64,000 bases of DNA from Proteromonas lacertae (taxonomy: Eukaryota; Sar; Bigyra; Opalinata; Proteromonadidae): contig NGBS01001169.1 in NCBI GenBank assembly GCA_002245135.1, forward strand, positions 62,001-126,000, written 5' to 3'. Each line of letters starts with the position of its first letter. Positions within the stretch are counted from its first letter, which is position 1. Made by a program: the position numbers and the translations under genes. Below, piece after piece: positions 11,354 to 23,656 of this stretch. The notes beneath the pieces are model-generated. The model had not been told where the DNA came from. It worked only from the letters and a program-made list of their open reading frames with translations, and did no database searches.

Positions 11354-12372
11354 ATGATTCTGTTTTTCGAAAAAAGACATATTATCACTTGTGTAGTGGT
11401 GTTTGTGATATATATAGTGTCATGTATTTTAATTATGCTATCGTTTGCATCACTCGAACCTAATCAATACGGTTTGACATTCAATACTTTAACTGCAAAG
11501 ATAGATAAGAGTAGAGTGTATGGTGGAGGGTTATATTTTATCGGAGTTGCTTATAATTTTAGAACATTTTCAGCAGCTGTAAATACAATAGCTTTTGAAG
11601 GAAATGAAGCAATTGATTCTGCTAGCTCAGTATTTTTATGATATTTAGTTATGAATAGGATAAACAAGCATTGTCGTTGAGTGTATCAGTCCAATACAAA
11701 TTAAAAATGGAAAGAATTCCTTCAATATATGAAAGATTCCAGTTTGCATATGAAAATTTCTTCAGAAATGAAATACTTAGTCGAATCAAAGCTGAAGCTT
11801 TGAAATACAGTCCAGAAGCATATTTAAGTGATAGAAAAAGAATAAGTGACAGAATGTCTACAGTTACAAAAGAATTTTTAGACTCAGCCAGGTGCTATTT
11901 TAGTGTATTATAAATTCATTATTTAAATATAATTGTTATTTATTATAGATCATTTGAATTAATGGATATAGGTTTATCTACAATATTTCAAAACAGTGTA
12001 ATAGAGAAGGTAACTACTTCCATTAGAAATGTACAGACAACTAATGAACAAAGAGCAAAGCTTATTCGAAAAGAGAGTGAATTGATCTTGAATAAAACAG
12101 AAAGTGAAATAAACATAATGCTATCAGCAATAGAGAATGAAGGTAAAGTTATTTTACAAGAATCTAAAACAGAGAAATACTTAAAGTTACAAAATGCTAC
12201 AATTACCAGTTTGAGTCAAGTTCAAAAAGAATTATCATTGAGCAATAGGAATTTAATGAGATATAATTGGTTGAGAGACTTGAATAACATTATATATGAT
12301 AAGAAAGTGAAATTATTGAGTGGATTTACAGATTCTGAAGAAACGTTGGAAAATCTAATTACTGCATCATAA
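11354..12372 (+). CDS. SPFH/Band-7-like membrane protein
   Basis: Begins MILFFEKRHIITCVVVFVIY, a single N-terminal membrane segment, followed by FASLEPNQYGLTFNTLTAKI, the entry to an SPFH (stomatin/prohibitin/flotillin) domain. It continues DKQALSLSVSVQYKLKMERI and FAYENFFRNEILSRIKAEAL, then a long charged coiled coil (about residues 200-300, TNEQRAKLIRKESELILNKT). Two introns: one GTAT...TAG after ASS at about 11633, and one with a GTGCTA donor after DSAR at about 11891. Such proteins form ring-like scaffolds in membrane microdomains (family knowledge). Related protist proteins of this length are often seen in ciliates and flagellates. I cannot assign a specific subfamily. Confidence 0.7.
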
Positions 12373-12487
12373 AACGAATATTAAAATATATTTATAATAA
12401 TTCATTTTTATTTTTTTAATTTGAATTGGGTGTGTGAAAATGTCCCAAAAGTTGTAACACCTTTATTCGTTTTTCATTTTTATTCAA

Positions 12488-15400
12488 TGAATATCGTATA
12501 TTTATTTATTTTACTCTCAATTTTGATAAATTTTGTATATTGTAACGATGGTATATTTGTTCATTTATTTGTAGAAGACTATCAACTGTGTGATATTCTA
12601 AATCTTATGAATTTAGATCGTTCATACTTTGAAACAAAAGGAAAATACCCACCAAAAGATTTAGGAGAGTATCCAGGGGTAGACAGCTATCTTTCTGCAT
12701 TTACTCCATTTAATAGAGAACAGTCTCTTCGTTTCAATGAAAAAATAATGATTTCTACATCTTCAGCCAATAATGTAATAATAGTAATATACCTAGAAAA
12801 CGCTGACTTTCTCTACACAAAATTCAGTGAAATCTATTACTATCGTCGTGTTCATAATTCATTATTTTGGTATTGGAATGAAGAAGAACTCGATGATTAC
12901 TTAGACGTAATTGATACATCCACAGGAACAATAGTTAGTGTAACTCAACCTTGTCATCCTAACACAGATGGTTTAACCATATTATGGTCAGATATATACA
13001 AAATAACAGATGAAAATCATAAAATATATAGAATTTATTATAGAGAACCAGTAGATAGGTTTGTATTAATGATGCCTATACCAACACAAACATCAAAAGC
13101 GGATTATTTCTCTGATTTACATGCACAAGTATGTGGTGATACAATCTACTTCCAAAGAGTATATAATGTTTATTATATTAATATTTTATAGCTTGACTAT
13201 TATGATAAAACTAGTACAATTGCCTATTATCACAAACCATCGAAATTTACTGGTTATTTACATAAGATAGTGAATGATAAACCACATTTTGGATTATATG
13301 TCAGTTGTAATGGTGATAGAAATGATGGTACAATAATTTGGGTACAATCTAATTCAACTGTATATATATATATATATATATTATTTAGTTGGTATTTGAT
13401 GAATTTGGAAATGCAGAATCATCTTTTTTCACTCCATCAGTCATGAAATCGTTATTTATACATTATGCTACAATAAAAGATTCTGATCACCGTATATTAT
13501 TCCCTAGTGATTGGAATTATAAAGAATTTAATATTTTATATGATGTAGTTACAGGTGAAGGTTATTTATTTATACATTTGTGTAATTCTGATTTTACTGA
13601 AGGCTATTTAAGGATATATTCAATTGAATATAGTGAGTGGAAAGACTTATTACACTTTGATAGATGTAAGAAAATGAATTTAATATCAACATCCCACAAC
13701 CAATTGGTTTATGCGTATAATGATACATATTTTGCTACAAATATCATGAAGAAGAATATTGAACAATATAACAGAGATAATAATGATAATACTGATGATT
13801 TCAATGTGGTTAGTTGTCAATTGTTCTCATATAATGATAGTAAAAGTATTATTGGAGTTGATATGTATATATTTATACATTTATATATTTATAGTACAAA
13901 TGATATTGCATTATACAAAGTAAATGACAATAATCAAAAAACTCATTTCTATTTATATGATCTTAATAAAGATAATGATTTACTGTGGGATGTGAATGAT
14001 CGATTTCCACTGAATGGATTTGAATATTGGGATGAAGATGGAGATGGTATTGGAGATAATGGAGATATAGTTGATGGTGTAAACGATTTTGCATTATTGT
14101 ATAATATAATAGTATTTATTATTATAGATATGGTTTATTCTGCGTATATGTAGTAATACTTCTTTTCATTGGATTTTTGATATTTAAAAAGTATTATCTT
14201 TGGTTTGTTGAAGAGAAAAAAGAAGTTCTAAAACCATATATTGAAGATGGAATCCAAATAGATGATATTATCCAAAGACAAATTCATATTGATTCACAGC
14301 AGTGTGTTTTAGAGAATCATAAATATTTAAGGTATTCTTATATTGCATATCAAATGATGATGATTATATTATCAATTTTGAGTTGTATATTTGGTATTTG
14401 GCCATTCTTATTTGCAAGATATGATGAACAAAGAACTTTAATTCAAATTAATTGGGCTGATACTTATATAACTGGTTATTTCATTGTAGATTTAATCGTA
14501 TATATATATATATTATTATTATTGTTATGTATAGTTTCGTTTTATTTTTACAGCTGATAGTACTAAACAGTTTTTATATCATAATGTATTTATGATTATC
14601 GCATTATATCCTGAACTACCAGGATTTTTCGTAGGTAATACCAATTTTGCACAAATGAATGCATTATTAGTGATTCGCGGATTATTGAGATTTTTATTAA
14701 TTTTTAGAGCACTTAGATTTTATCAACTATTTATTTCATTAGATTATGTTACAGATATCATGGTCAGAACACCTGGTACTTTCTTGACACTGTTTATGTT
14801 TATTCTATTAGTAACTGCAGGAATAACATTCAAAATCTTAGAACAAGATAAGCAATATACATTTGAGAATTTAATCAGTACAATTTGGTTTTCTTTAGTT
14901 ACAATTACTACTGTTGGTTATGGAGATATGTCACCTTTGACTTGGGGTGCAAGAATTATTGCTGTAGTTGCTATGGTCATTGGTATTGGTTTGATTGGTA
15001 CTGTTTCTGCAAATATTTCAAATAGAATTTTAAATGTATTTTATATATATATATTATAATTATGTTTTAATAGATTGGTGATACTGATACTAAAGTACTT
15101 CAAGTGAAAGCTGATAATAAAGAAAGATTTAATGTTTATGCTCAACTCTTACAGAATGTCAGTCATTTATTAAATCCAATATTAAATATTATGTCTCAAC
15201 TGTTAAAGAAGAATAAAAATAGTAATGAAGATACTTCTACATTTGTATATCTTAACATTATTATATATATATAGTCAAGTATAAGTAGATCTAGTAGTCT
15301 ATCAAACAGTACAAGTTTTGGAAGCAGAAGAGGAGGTGTTAATTTAGAGATTGATTCTGATACTCCTCCACCTAATGTAGTTATTATTGACTTATTAGGA

Positions 15401-17257
15401 AAATATGTAGAACAAATATCACCTATATCACATTGGCAAAGATTAACTCCACTTCAAAAACGGAGAGATTTACAAAAGAATGATTTGATTAATGCAATTT
15501 ATAATATCTTATTATATACAACTAATAAAAGAATTGATAATACTGCTGTTTTGAAGATATTATTAAGATCATTTCATTTAGAAAAATCAATGGGAGTATA
15601 TATATTAATATATTTTATTTTATTTAGTTGGATAAAATCACAAAATTTGAAAAAGAATTATCAAAGTATATATATATATATATTATTATTATTATTATTT
15701 AGTATAATATTTGGTTTTCCTCGTCAGAATGATCTTTACATTGAAAAGATAATGTCATTAAAGAAAACAATTCGTCGAAGTGAAAAGAGTCATGTATATC
15801 AGTTTGATTTATCATCATTCCATTTACAAGATCCATTAGATGCAAAATTAACAAATATTGAAAAGATTTTACATGAATATAAGATATATAACAGAGTAGA
15901 ATTTAAACAGATACAAAATGAATTACAATTACTTACAATTCAATATGAAAGAGTATTGGTAATAAAATGGGTGTTATACAATTTAGATTTGAAAAATAAG
16001 AGTCAAATATTATCATTAAATGATGAAACGACATTAGGTAAAAATGAAAAGAAAAGAAGAAAACTTACACCTCATCAATTATTCAAATTTGATAATAGTC
16101 ATGTAGATTTTGTTAATACAGGAAATGATAAAAACCATTTTCCATCTTCTGCTACAAGTTCTGCTAGAAAAGATAGAAGAAGTATTAAGAATATTGATAA
16201 AGTTGCAGATGGTGGTGGTGGTGCTACATCTTCAATACCTGCAGAGATTATACCAATTAATGTAAAAGCATTAAAAGAATCGGGTAATTATCTATCAAAG
16301 AATGGTAGTAATAGAACAGTTGATTCTTCCTGTTCAACTCCAAAAGGTAATTTGGTTCATACATCAATGACAGTTGAATTACCAGGTCAAGTTATGAGTG
16401 AAGAAGAAGATATGAAAGTAGTGAATAATGTTAGAACGAGTACTTTAAAAGCATTTGGAACTCCAATTACAGAACAGAAAATAGAAGAAGAAGATGAGGA
16501 AGAAAAAGATGAAGTAGTAAAGCCCAAAGATACAAAAGATGAAGAAATAAAGGAGGAAATTGAAATGAAGAAAGAGAATGAGGAAAAAGAAAAGAAAGAG
16601 AGAGAAGATAAAGAGAAGATAGAAAAAGAGAAGAAGGAGAGTGAAGAGAAAGAAGAAAAGGAAAAAGAAGAGAAAGAATTAGAAAAAGAAGAGAAAGAAG
16701 AGAAAGAAGAGATGGAAAAAGAGGAAAAGGAAGAGAAAGAAGAAAATAAAGAGAATGATATTGTAATTGATGATATTATAAAAGAAGCAGAAGAATGTAT
16801 TAATGAAGGAGATAAAGAAACAAAAACAGATACTACACAGAAAACAACAACAAAAACACCAGATAAGACTGAAACAAAGGCTATAATACAAGCAACAAAA
16901 CCAGCAAAAGCACCAACCAAACCTGTACCAGCCAAACCTGCAACAGCAACAACAAAAGCTGTAACATCTCCAAAAACTGTAACGTCTCCAAAAGCAGTAA
17001 AAAAGAATGAAGCAGATAAGAAAGTTGTTGTTAAAGGTAGTGATATTGGTAGAAATATGTCAATAGATACAGCAATTAAAGAATTTGATGAAATAGTAAA
17101 AGAATGTGAAACTCCAATAGAAAAAATTAAAATAGATCCAGAATCCAAGACTAGTACAAGTAAACCAAGCGGTACAGCAAAGAATAAAGGTATAAACAAA
17201 GAAGAAGTTGATTTACCTGGATGTGTGACTCCTACTACTAAGGATGATGATATTTAA
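12488..17257 (+). CDS. Voltage-gated K+ channel fused to a large N-terminal ectodomain and a long cytosolic tail
   Basis: One gene with about nine short introns. It starts MNIVYLFILLSILINFVYCN, a signal peptide. A roughly 500-residue extracellular region follows, with beta-propeller-like strands, ending in an Asp-rich calcium-type loop (YWDEDGDGIGDNGDIVDG). A first membrane span comes next (FCVYVVILLFIGFLIFKKYY), then S1 (IAYQMMMIILSILSCIFGIW), S2, S3, and S4 with spaced arginines (RGLLRFLLIFRALRFYQ). S5 precedes the pore with filter TTVGYGD (about 14920-14937), and S6 is AVVAMVIGIGLIGTVSANI. The filter and S4 make it a Kv channel. The cytosolic tail is long, with a Lys/Glu-rich run at about 16490-16760 and Thr/Pro/Ala-rich segments, ending GCVTPTTKDDDI. 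It has seven membrane spans, so the ectodomain faces outward. Confidence 0.8.
16490..16765 (+). repeat. Lys/Glu-rich low-complexity coding run
   Basis: Inside the channel gene, GAAGAGAAAG-type codon runs encode an almost pure E/K sequence with a few D, M and S residues. It is most likely a long charged helix in the cytosolic tail. It is repeat DNA in reading frame, not a separate gene. Confidence 0.8.
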
Positions 17258-17439
17258 TTTATTTTTTAACTTATTCCTCTATATTATTTCTGTCTTGATG
17301 AATAAAAGAAAAATTATAATAATTGAAACGACTCTATTTTCATATTAAAATATAAAATGCTAAATTCCTTTGCATGTGATGAATTATTTTCTAAATTACT
17401 ATGTGTATCTGAAGTATTTTTATTAAATTATTCTTATAG

Positions 17440-18363
17440 ATAAAAGAGAGAATTGTTTTGGAGAGAGATTATTATTGTCTAGACTTAGAAGAAATTATTG
17501 AGAGTAAATCCTTTTCAAATGATGATATTTATAATTTGATAAGTTCTTTATGCAATATTGTAATGATTTTGAGTGAATATGATGTAATGATGAACAATTT
17601 GAAGAGTACTAACGTTGTATATGATGAAAATGGTGAATTAAAGCTATGTGATTTATTCTTAGATGAATTAAAAAAGAATGAAGAAATGAGAATAGTTGAT
17701 ATCTGTTTCAAAAGCCCTGAAGAGTTGAATGGATTAGAATGTGAAGATAAAAGTGTGATTTGGTCAATTGGTTGTATTTTATATGAAATGATTTTAAAGA
17801 AATTACAATTTAATGAAGATGAAAATCTGAATAAAACAAAAGAGAATATTATGAGATGTAAATACAATATAGATATAGAATGTGATGATAGAATGAAAGA
17901 AATGATAGATAGAATGTTAAAAGTTAGAAATGAAGATAGATTGAGTTTAAAAGAATTGAGAAAAGAAATGATAAAAATGAGAGAAATATTAAAAGATGAT
18001 AAAAATAATATAATGATCTGTGAAGAAAAAAAAGAAATATTGTTGAATAATAATTATATAATAGAAATATTTCCATTTGTTGATATTCAAGCAAAATATT
18101 ATCTACGAACTAAAAGATTATAAACCATTAGATCAGATAGATATATCAGGAAATGAATTGAATGAAAGAGAATTGAGATTAATGAAAAAAACAAAGAAAT
18201 ATTTGATTATTTAGAAGAATTATCAATAACTGTAAAAGAAGGGATAGATAAATTGCAATTAAATTCATTTTTAGAAACATTTTAATCAATTGGAATACTT
18301 AAATTAAATGGAATATCAGAAGAAGAAAAAAAAAGAATTATCAAATGAATTCCTCAATATAAA
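17440..18363 (+). pseudogene. Decayed pseudokinase-LRR gene
   Basis: After a splice-like TAG at 17440, the frame gives IKERIVLERDYYCLDLEEII and then a kinase C-lobe. The catalytic loop reads MNNLKSTNVVYDENGELKL, lacking the HRD Asp, and DFG is CDL. DICFKSPEELNG (APE region) and SVIWSIGCILYEMI follow. The N-lobe with the glycine loop and its Lys is missing. At about 18085 the frame must change to reach PLDQIDISGNELNEREL, an LRR-type unit, and further stops follow (about 18210 and 18283). Similar sequence recurs at 5560-5800, and the layout (kinase then LRR) matches the gene at 50882-54701. I read it as an inactivated member of that family. Confidence 0.6.
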
Positions 18364-18595
18364 ATGAAAAACAAACAGTTATATAGATAAAATATGTGTT
18401 TATATGAATACAGTATTTAATTGTCACTGAAAATCGTTAAAAGAGTGATAATCATGAAATACAATAAAATACACATATCAAGCCAAAAGCTTGATTTGTT
18501 TTTTTATTAAACTGTTTTATAGAACTATGTATTAAAAATACAAACAAATTAGATAAAAATAAAAACTATAATTCAATTAATAACATATTTAACTT
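18364..18595. other. Gap between convergent genes with an ATCAAGC hairpin
   Basis: AT-rich DNA between the decayed kinase gene and the 3' end of DNA polymerase alpha. It contains a perfect seven-base inverted repeat, ATCAAGC (18477-18483) and GCTTGAT (18489-18495), around a CAAAA loop and followed by a T-rich tract. Nothing coding is visible. Confidence 0.4.
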
Positions 18596-21500
18596 TCAAA
18601 ATTTAAATAAACTAGCACAATCAATATAATCATAACCACTCTTACTCAGATAATTATCAATCAATACATTTATCATTTTGCTTCTATCTCCATTTGTTTT
18701 TTTATTCTTTTTCTCATCTTCATTTTTAAATAACCATTTCAAATACAATAATTCATTATATAACATCTTATCTGACATTTCAGGATATAAATTTCCAACA
18801 CATCCATGTTCTGCACATTTACAGCCAACTACACTTTGATATTTGGTTCTTCTACCGCAATTATCACACTTTAACCATCCTTCATAATAAAGATTGATTT
18901 CGTTACTTATAAACAACATCAATTGATTATAATAACATTCATACGATATTACAAAATTACAATTTAAACATTTATATCCATCTTCTATATATTTCTGTTC
19001 TTTTAAGTAATAAGATCTTCCTGGAAAACTAAATGTTGAAGTACAATTTGGGCATTTTACAATAAATGGATTGCAGTACATAAATCGATCACTTTCATTC
19101 TTTTGACATTCTGCAACATTATATTCACTATTATTATCCATATCATTGTGCTTATATTTATTACCATCTAAACCTAATATTTCAGCAATTTCAGTAACTG
19201 AAACTCCTTCAATTGGTTCACATAAACGACTTATTGGAGGTAATATTTGATTATCTAAATAAAACTCAACATCCACTTCTAATTTTCCATTGGATCTTTC
19301 TATATCGTGTGGACTAAATGCTCTTTCTGCTGGGCTTTTACCTTCTCCTTTACAGAAAATATATTCAATATGATCGCCAGTCTATTTATAATAATAATTA
19401 TTTATATACATTTACAACTTTACCTTCATTTATCATATCTCTAGCTACTTTTAAATGAGCTTGACCTTTGATATCTCCATAATTTTCTACTCCTTTATTC
19501 AATCCTTTAGTAATAATATATTTATCAAGACTTATTTTACCATTTCTCATATTCTCACTCAAATCATGTAGTAGTGATGTGATTTTACCAACAACTTCAT
19601 CTATAGCATCACCACTGAGTATAAAGTTTAATATTTCTTCACCAACTTCTTTAGATAAAACACACCAATCTCTTCTTACTAAATCAATACCTTTCTTTTC
19701 TATTTCAATTTCTTCTTTTTCTTCTTGTCCATCTTTAGCTGGAATGTATTTTATTACTTTTACTGAGGCATACTTCTTTTTCTTTAATAATAACATTCTT
19801 TTGAATATATAATCAATCTAAGCAGATAATAAAATATTTATAATATGTTTATATATATACATCTATCTCTAATAAATGATGATGTTTATTAACTTCACTT
19901 TTTAAGAAATTACCTATTTTCAATGCTCTAAAATATATAAAGAAGTAATATATATACTCTAAATAATTGGTAGTATTTGTATTAATCATAATACTATCAG
20001 TATCACCATAAATGACAGTATAACCTTCATTCTCAGCTATTTGAATAGTTTGACATAATATTTCTCTTCCTTTTGATGTTACTAATGAAGCAATTGATTT
20101 TGCATAAAATCGTGAAGCAGTGAAACCTAAACAACCATACATAGAGTTAGCTAAAATCTTGAAAGCTAATTGTTTAGTATTTAATTGACTCTTTAACAAA
20201 TGATCTTCTTCTTTAATATTCTTCAATAAATTCTTCACTTCTCTTCTTCTTTTTACTAAGTATTGAATTGTCTTAGGTAAAATTGCTAAATTATTAACAT
20301 CTACATCACACTTTGGTATTTCTGCTTTGAAATCATCTTCACTTTCTTTCTTTTTATCATCATATCTAGGTCTTTCAACTGTAGTAAAACATAAATTGAA
20401 TTCTTGAATAATTGAAGGGTATAATGAGTTAAAATCCAACACAACAATATATTTCTCATATAAACCAGCTTTTGGCTCTAATACATAACCTCCTTCGTAT
20501 TTTGCTTTTCTGTTACTATTTCTGGTAGTTTCAATCTTTTGTTTTACATTTTCTTTATCTGGCACAATATATCCTTCATTATAAAAACGATGTAATAATA
20601 AATATTCAATTCTTCCAGCTCTATTACCTTTTAAAGTAGAACTCCATAAATTTCCAGATATATTTGTAATTTGTTTTGTTAATGATACTAATTCTAATGA
20701 AAACATCACTTGTAAAGTTAAAAATGCACGAATTTCATTATGATGAATAAGTGCTTGTAGATTTTCACTTTTATTATAATATAATGGAACATCCATAGGA
20801 TCAATATCTTCAAGGAACTCATTAGCTATTTGAAACTTCTTTGTATCAACCATTGATTTACTTAATGAATATAATGAATAAGTTGTATCTTTCATCAATT
20901 CCTTAGCTGATAAATAAGTATCAATAATCAATCTACCACAAGTCAATTGTCCATAGAAATGATCTTTTCCATTTCCATTCTTTGATGCATTTGGCCAAAT
21001 ACTTCTCTTTATTCTTCCAATCTTAGACCAGTTTTTAACACCATTATTCTTATTCATACTATGTAATAATACATCTAAATCATATCCTAAGATATTATGG
21101 CTCATTAAAACATCAGGATCATGTTGAGTAATTTGAGCAATAAAGTAATTCAATAAAGATGTTTCATTTTGACAGATTTGAATGTTATTATTCTTAATAT
21201 CTTCCTTCTTTAAATCCATATATTTACCAACAATTGGTCTAATAGCAGTGAAATGGGAAGATGCTTTTTTATTAGGCGTTGTTGTATCACAATTTACTTT
21301 ATTATGAAACATCACACTTATTGCGACAATTTCACTTTTGTGATCATTATTAACTATTGTTTTAATAGAAATAGAAGCAACTGATAAAGTTGGAGATGGA
21401 GGAACATTATCTTTAATGACAATAAGATTGTTTGGTGATATAATAGAAGATTCAAATTTGCAGTAACTGATTGGTGCTCCAATATTTTGGGGTTTCATAA

Positions 21501-23095
21501 TTCTCAACCAACAAGGACCCATCAATTGTCTGTTCAAAATTAAATTCTCTACTGATGAAGTGTTTGATCCAAATATATGTTCAATTCTTTCAGATTTAAA
21601 AGTAGTGTCGTTTATATAAGGATATTTTGCATCATATTGTATATTCAAATAATCAGTTTCTTCGTATGGAATGTTGGGCAATTCAAAGGCATATTTCTTT
21701 TTAACTGTTCTGGTTGTTATTTTGAATTCACCTTTTGGAAATAATGGTTTTAAATATTTCACAATTTCTTCTTTTACTTCATCAATTGAATATCTTTCAC
21801 CTGAATCTGTATTCTTTATTTTTGGTAATATGTAAATATCTCTTTTAATATTATCAACTCTGACACAACAGGAAGAATATTTGTCTTTGTTTGAAGGTAT
21901 ATCAACTTTACCAAATAAATAAACACAACCAGGACGAGTAGTAGGATTTTCATAAGCATCAAACCAAAAGAACTATTCATAATATTATAAAATGATATAA
22001 TATAATATAATATAATATACATCAAAATATTGATTTCCTTTTTCATCTATTTTGTATAACGACTGACTCTTATTTGATAAGATAGTTTCATTATTATTAT
22101 TATTATTATTACTTGTATCTTCACACATTAACATTTCACTTCCATCTTCTGTTCCTGTTAATTTCTTCAATTCAATTGATTGTGACATTATTTTTGGTGG
22201 TTCTACAGTTGAAAATGATTCTTTCTCTTCTATTTCCATTTCCATTTTCATATTTTCTTCTTTGTTTGGTTTAATTGGTGTATTTTCTGTGCTACTCTCT
22301 TTTTCTTCTATTTCCATATTATTATCGTTTTTCAATGGCGATGTTTTGACTGTTATTTCATCCTCTGTATATCCATTTTCTCTTGGAGAAGCTAAAGGAG
22401 ACATTATTGGACTACTAGTGACTTCACAGACTGGTGGAGTGATTTCAATATGTTCTGTAGCTCTTATAGATGGTAATGAACGTTTGGGTGTAGAGTATAA
22501 GTAATTTGATGTGTAAGAATTTGATGATACGATCAATTTAAGCTCACTTTTGTTTTCTTCCTATATTTACAGTATTAGAATAAAGTATACTTGGTTAAGA
22601 AGCTCTTCTACATCATTCAATGTGACTTTTGGTCTTGATGAGGAAGGAAGTTGTGGTTTTGATAACTTTTTGAAAAAACTTTCATCGATTTTCATGTTGT
22701 TTTTTGTTTCACCCATGTCTCTTCGTTTGTTTTTGTTACCCTTCTTCATATCTAACAATAAAGTAAATAACTAATATACTAGATCCTTCATCAAAAAAAT
22801 GCTCCTCTCCATCATCAAAATATCCACTATCTCCAACGTCATCTTATAAATATAAGCAAATAACAATATACCCTCGATGAAGCTCCTTTCTCTTCTCTTT
22901 GTTACAATGTCTTTATATTCGTCTTCTGAAACAACATCATAAATATCGTCCTAAAAGTATAACAAAATTGAACTATACTTCACTCTCAGAGCTAGAATCC
23001 TTAGCATGAGCAAGCTACAGAAATTAGATCATGTACTATACCAATTCCTTTGCTTTCAGACGTCTATTAGCACTTAGTCTAGTAGATTTTCTCAT
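18596..23095 (-). CDS. POLA1: DNA polymerase alpha catalytic subunit
   Basis: Catalytic subunit of the primase-polymerase complex that starts replication products (family knowledge). The start at 23095 gives MRKSTRLSANRRLKAKELAH, and the early exons include GDSGYFDDGEEHFFDEGS, the family's YxDDGxE N-terminal signature. Then FFWFDAYENPTTRPGCVYLF, an inactive exonuclease-like region (DPDVLMSHNILGYDLDVLL), motif A VVLDFNSLYPSIIQEFNLC, motif B KILANSMYGCLGFTASRFY and motif C VIYGDTDSIM. The DFNSLYPSIIQEFN form separates it from delta and epsilon. The C-terminal exons carry two zinc modules (CPNCTSTF...CLNCNF; CDNCGRR...CKCAEHGC). About ten introns of 26-45 nt are present. An E2F-like site lies 8 bases upstream of the start codon. 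Confidence 0.95.
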
Positions 23096-23102
23096 TCAAT
23101 TA

Positions 23103-23115
23103 TTTCGCGCCAAAA
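23103..23115. promoter_or_regulatory. E2F-like site TTTCGCGCCAAAA next to POLA1
   Basis: TTTCGCGCCAAAA fits the E2F/DP consensus (TTTSSCGC on either strand) and is the only such GC-dense palindromic core I found in the intergenic DNA of this window. It lies 8 bases upstream of the POLA1 start codon. E2F control of polymerase alpha is known in animals and plants. The site is seen; its function here is inferred. Confidence 0.55.
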
Positions 23116-23484
23116 TAAAAAGCTTGAGTTATCAAACCGAACTCTTGTTCATTTATTTTAAATAGCTACAAATAATTAATATTGTAATTCAGTAAACTGA
23201 GAATTAATAGCAGTATCATATTTACTATTAGTTTGAGATTAAAAAGGTGTATATAGTAATCAGTTTTAACGAGAGCACATCACATATCGAAGCATAATTT
23301 GTTTATTATATTGAATATCCTTAATTATAGCGTCTGGAAAAGTAATAACCATTACTATTTTTAGATATCTACCATTTCAATAGAGTGTGATCTTATTTTT
23401 TACTCAATTTCAAACAAAGCTTTTAAACCAATAGTCTATCCTCCACAAGCAATATTGCTTCTCTTTGAGCTCAAAAATGAATTT

Positions 23485-23492
23485 TGACGTCA
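23485..23492. promoter_or_regulatory. TGACGTCA palindrome upstream of CDC25
   Basis: A perfect eight-base CRE/ATF-type palindrome about 165 bases before the CDC25 start. bZIP factors bind this sequence in many eukaryotes. A chance occurrence somewhere in 64 kb is plausible, so the call is weak. Confidence 0.25.
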
Positions 23493-23656
23493 TCATTCAA
23501 ACAAATCTATTGGCTGACTTAAAAATAAAATTAATTTTCTAGAATCTTAAAAAATCTAGCTTAAAGTGCTGTAGAAATTGTTGCAATAATTCAAGATTTT
23601 ATTTTTCGATATTATCAATCAGATCAGCCCGTTTAAAGACTATATATTTACAAATC

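Larger units (their letters stand above)
23096..23656. other. Divergent promoter region of POLA1 and CDC25
   Basis: A 560-base gap between two cell-cycle genes on opposite strands. It contains an E2F-like site (23103-23115), AAAAAGCTTGA (23117-23127), AAAGCTTTTAAA near 23416 and a TGACGTCA palindrome (23485-23492). No ORF or RNA gene is evident. Confidence 0.5.

Noticed and set aside
16387-17199. Long minus-strand frame rich in Ser and Phe
   Set aside because: It is the antisense of the Lys/Glu-rich channel tail. Codon repeats alone keep it open.
18596-23095. DNA polymerase delta catalytic subunit
   Set aside because: Motif A is DFNSLYPSIIQEFN, not DFASLYPSI, and the N-terminal YFDDGEE signature belongs to polymerase alpha.
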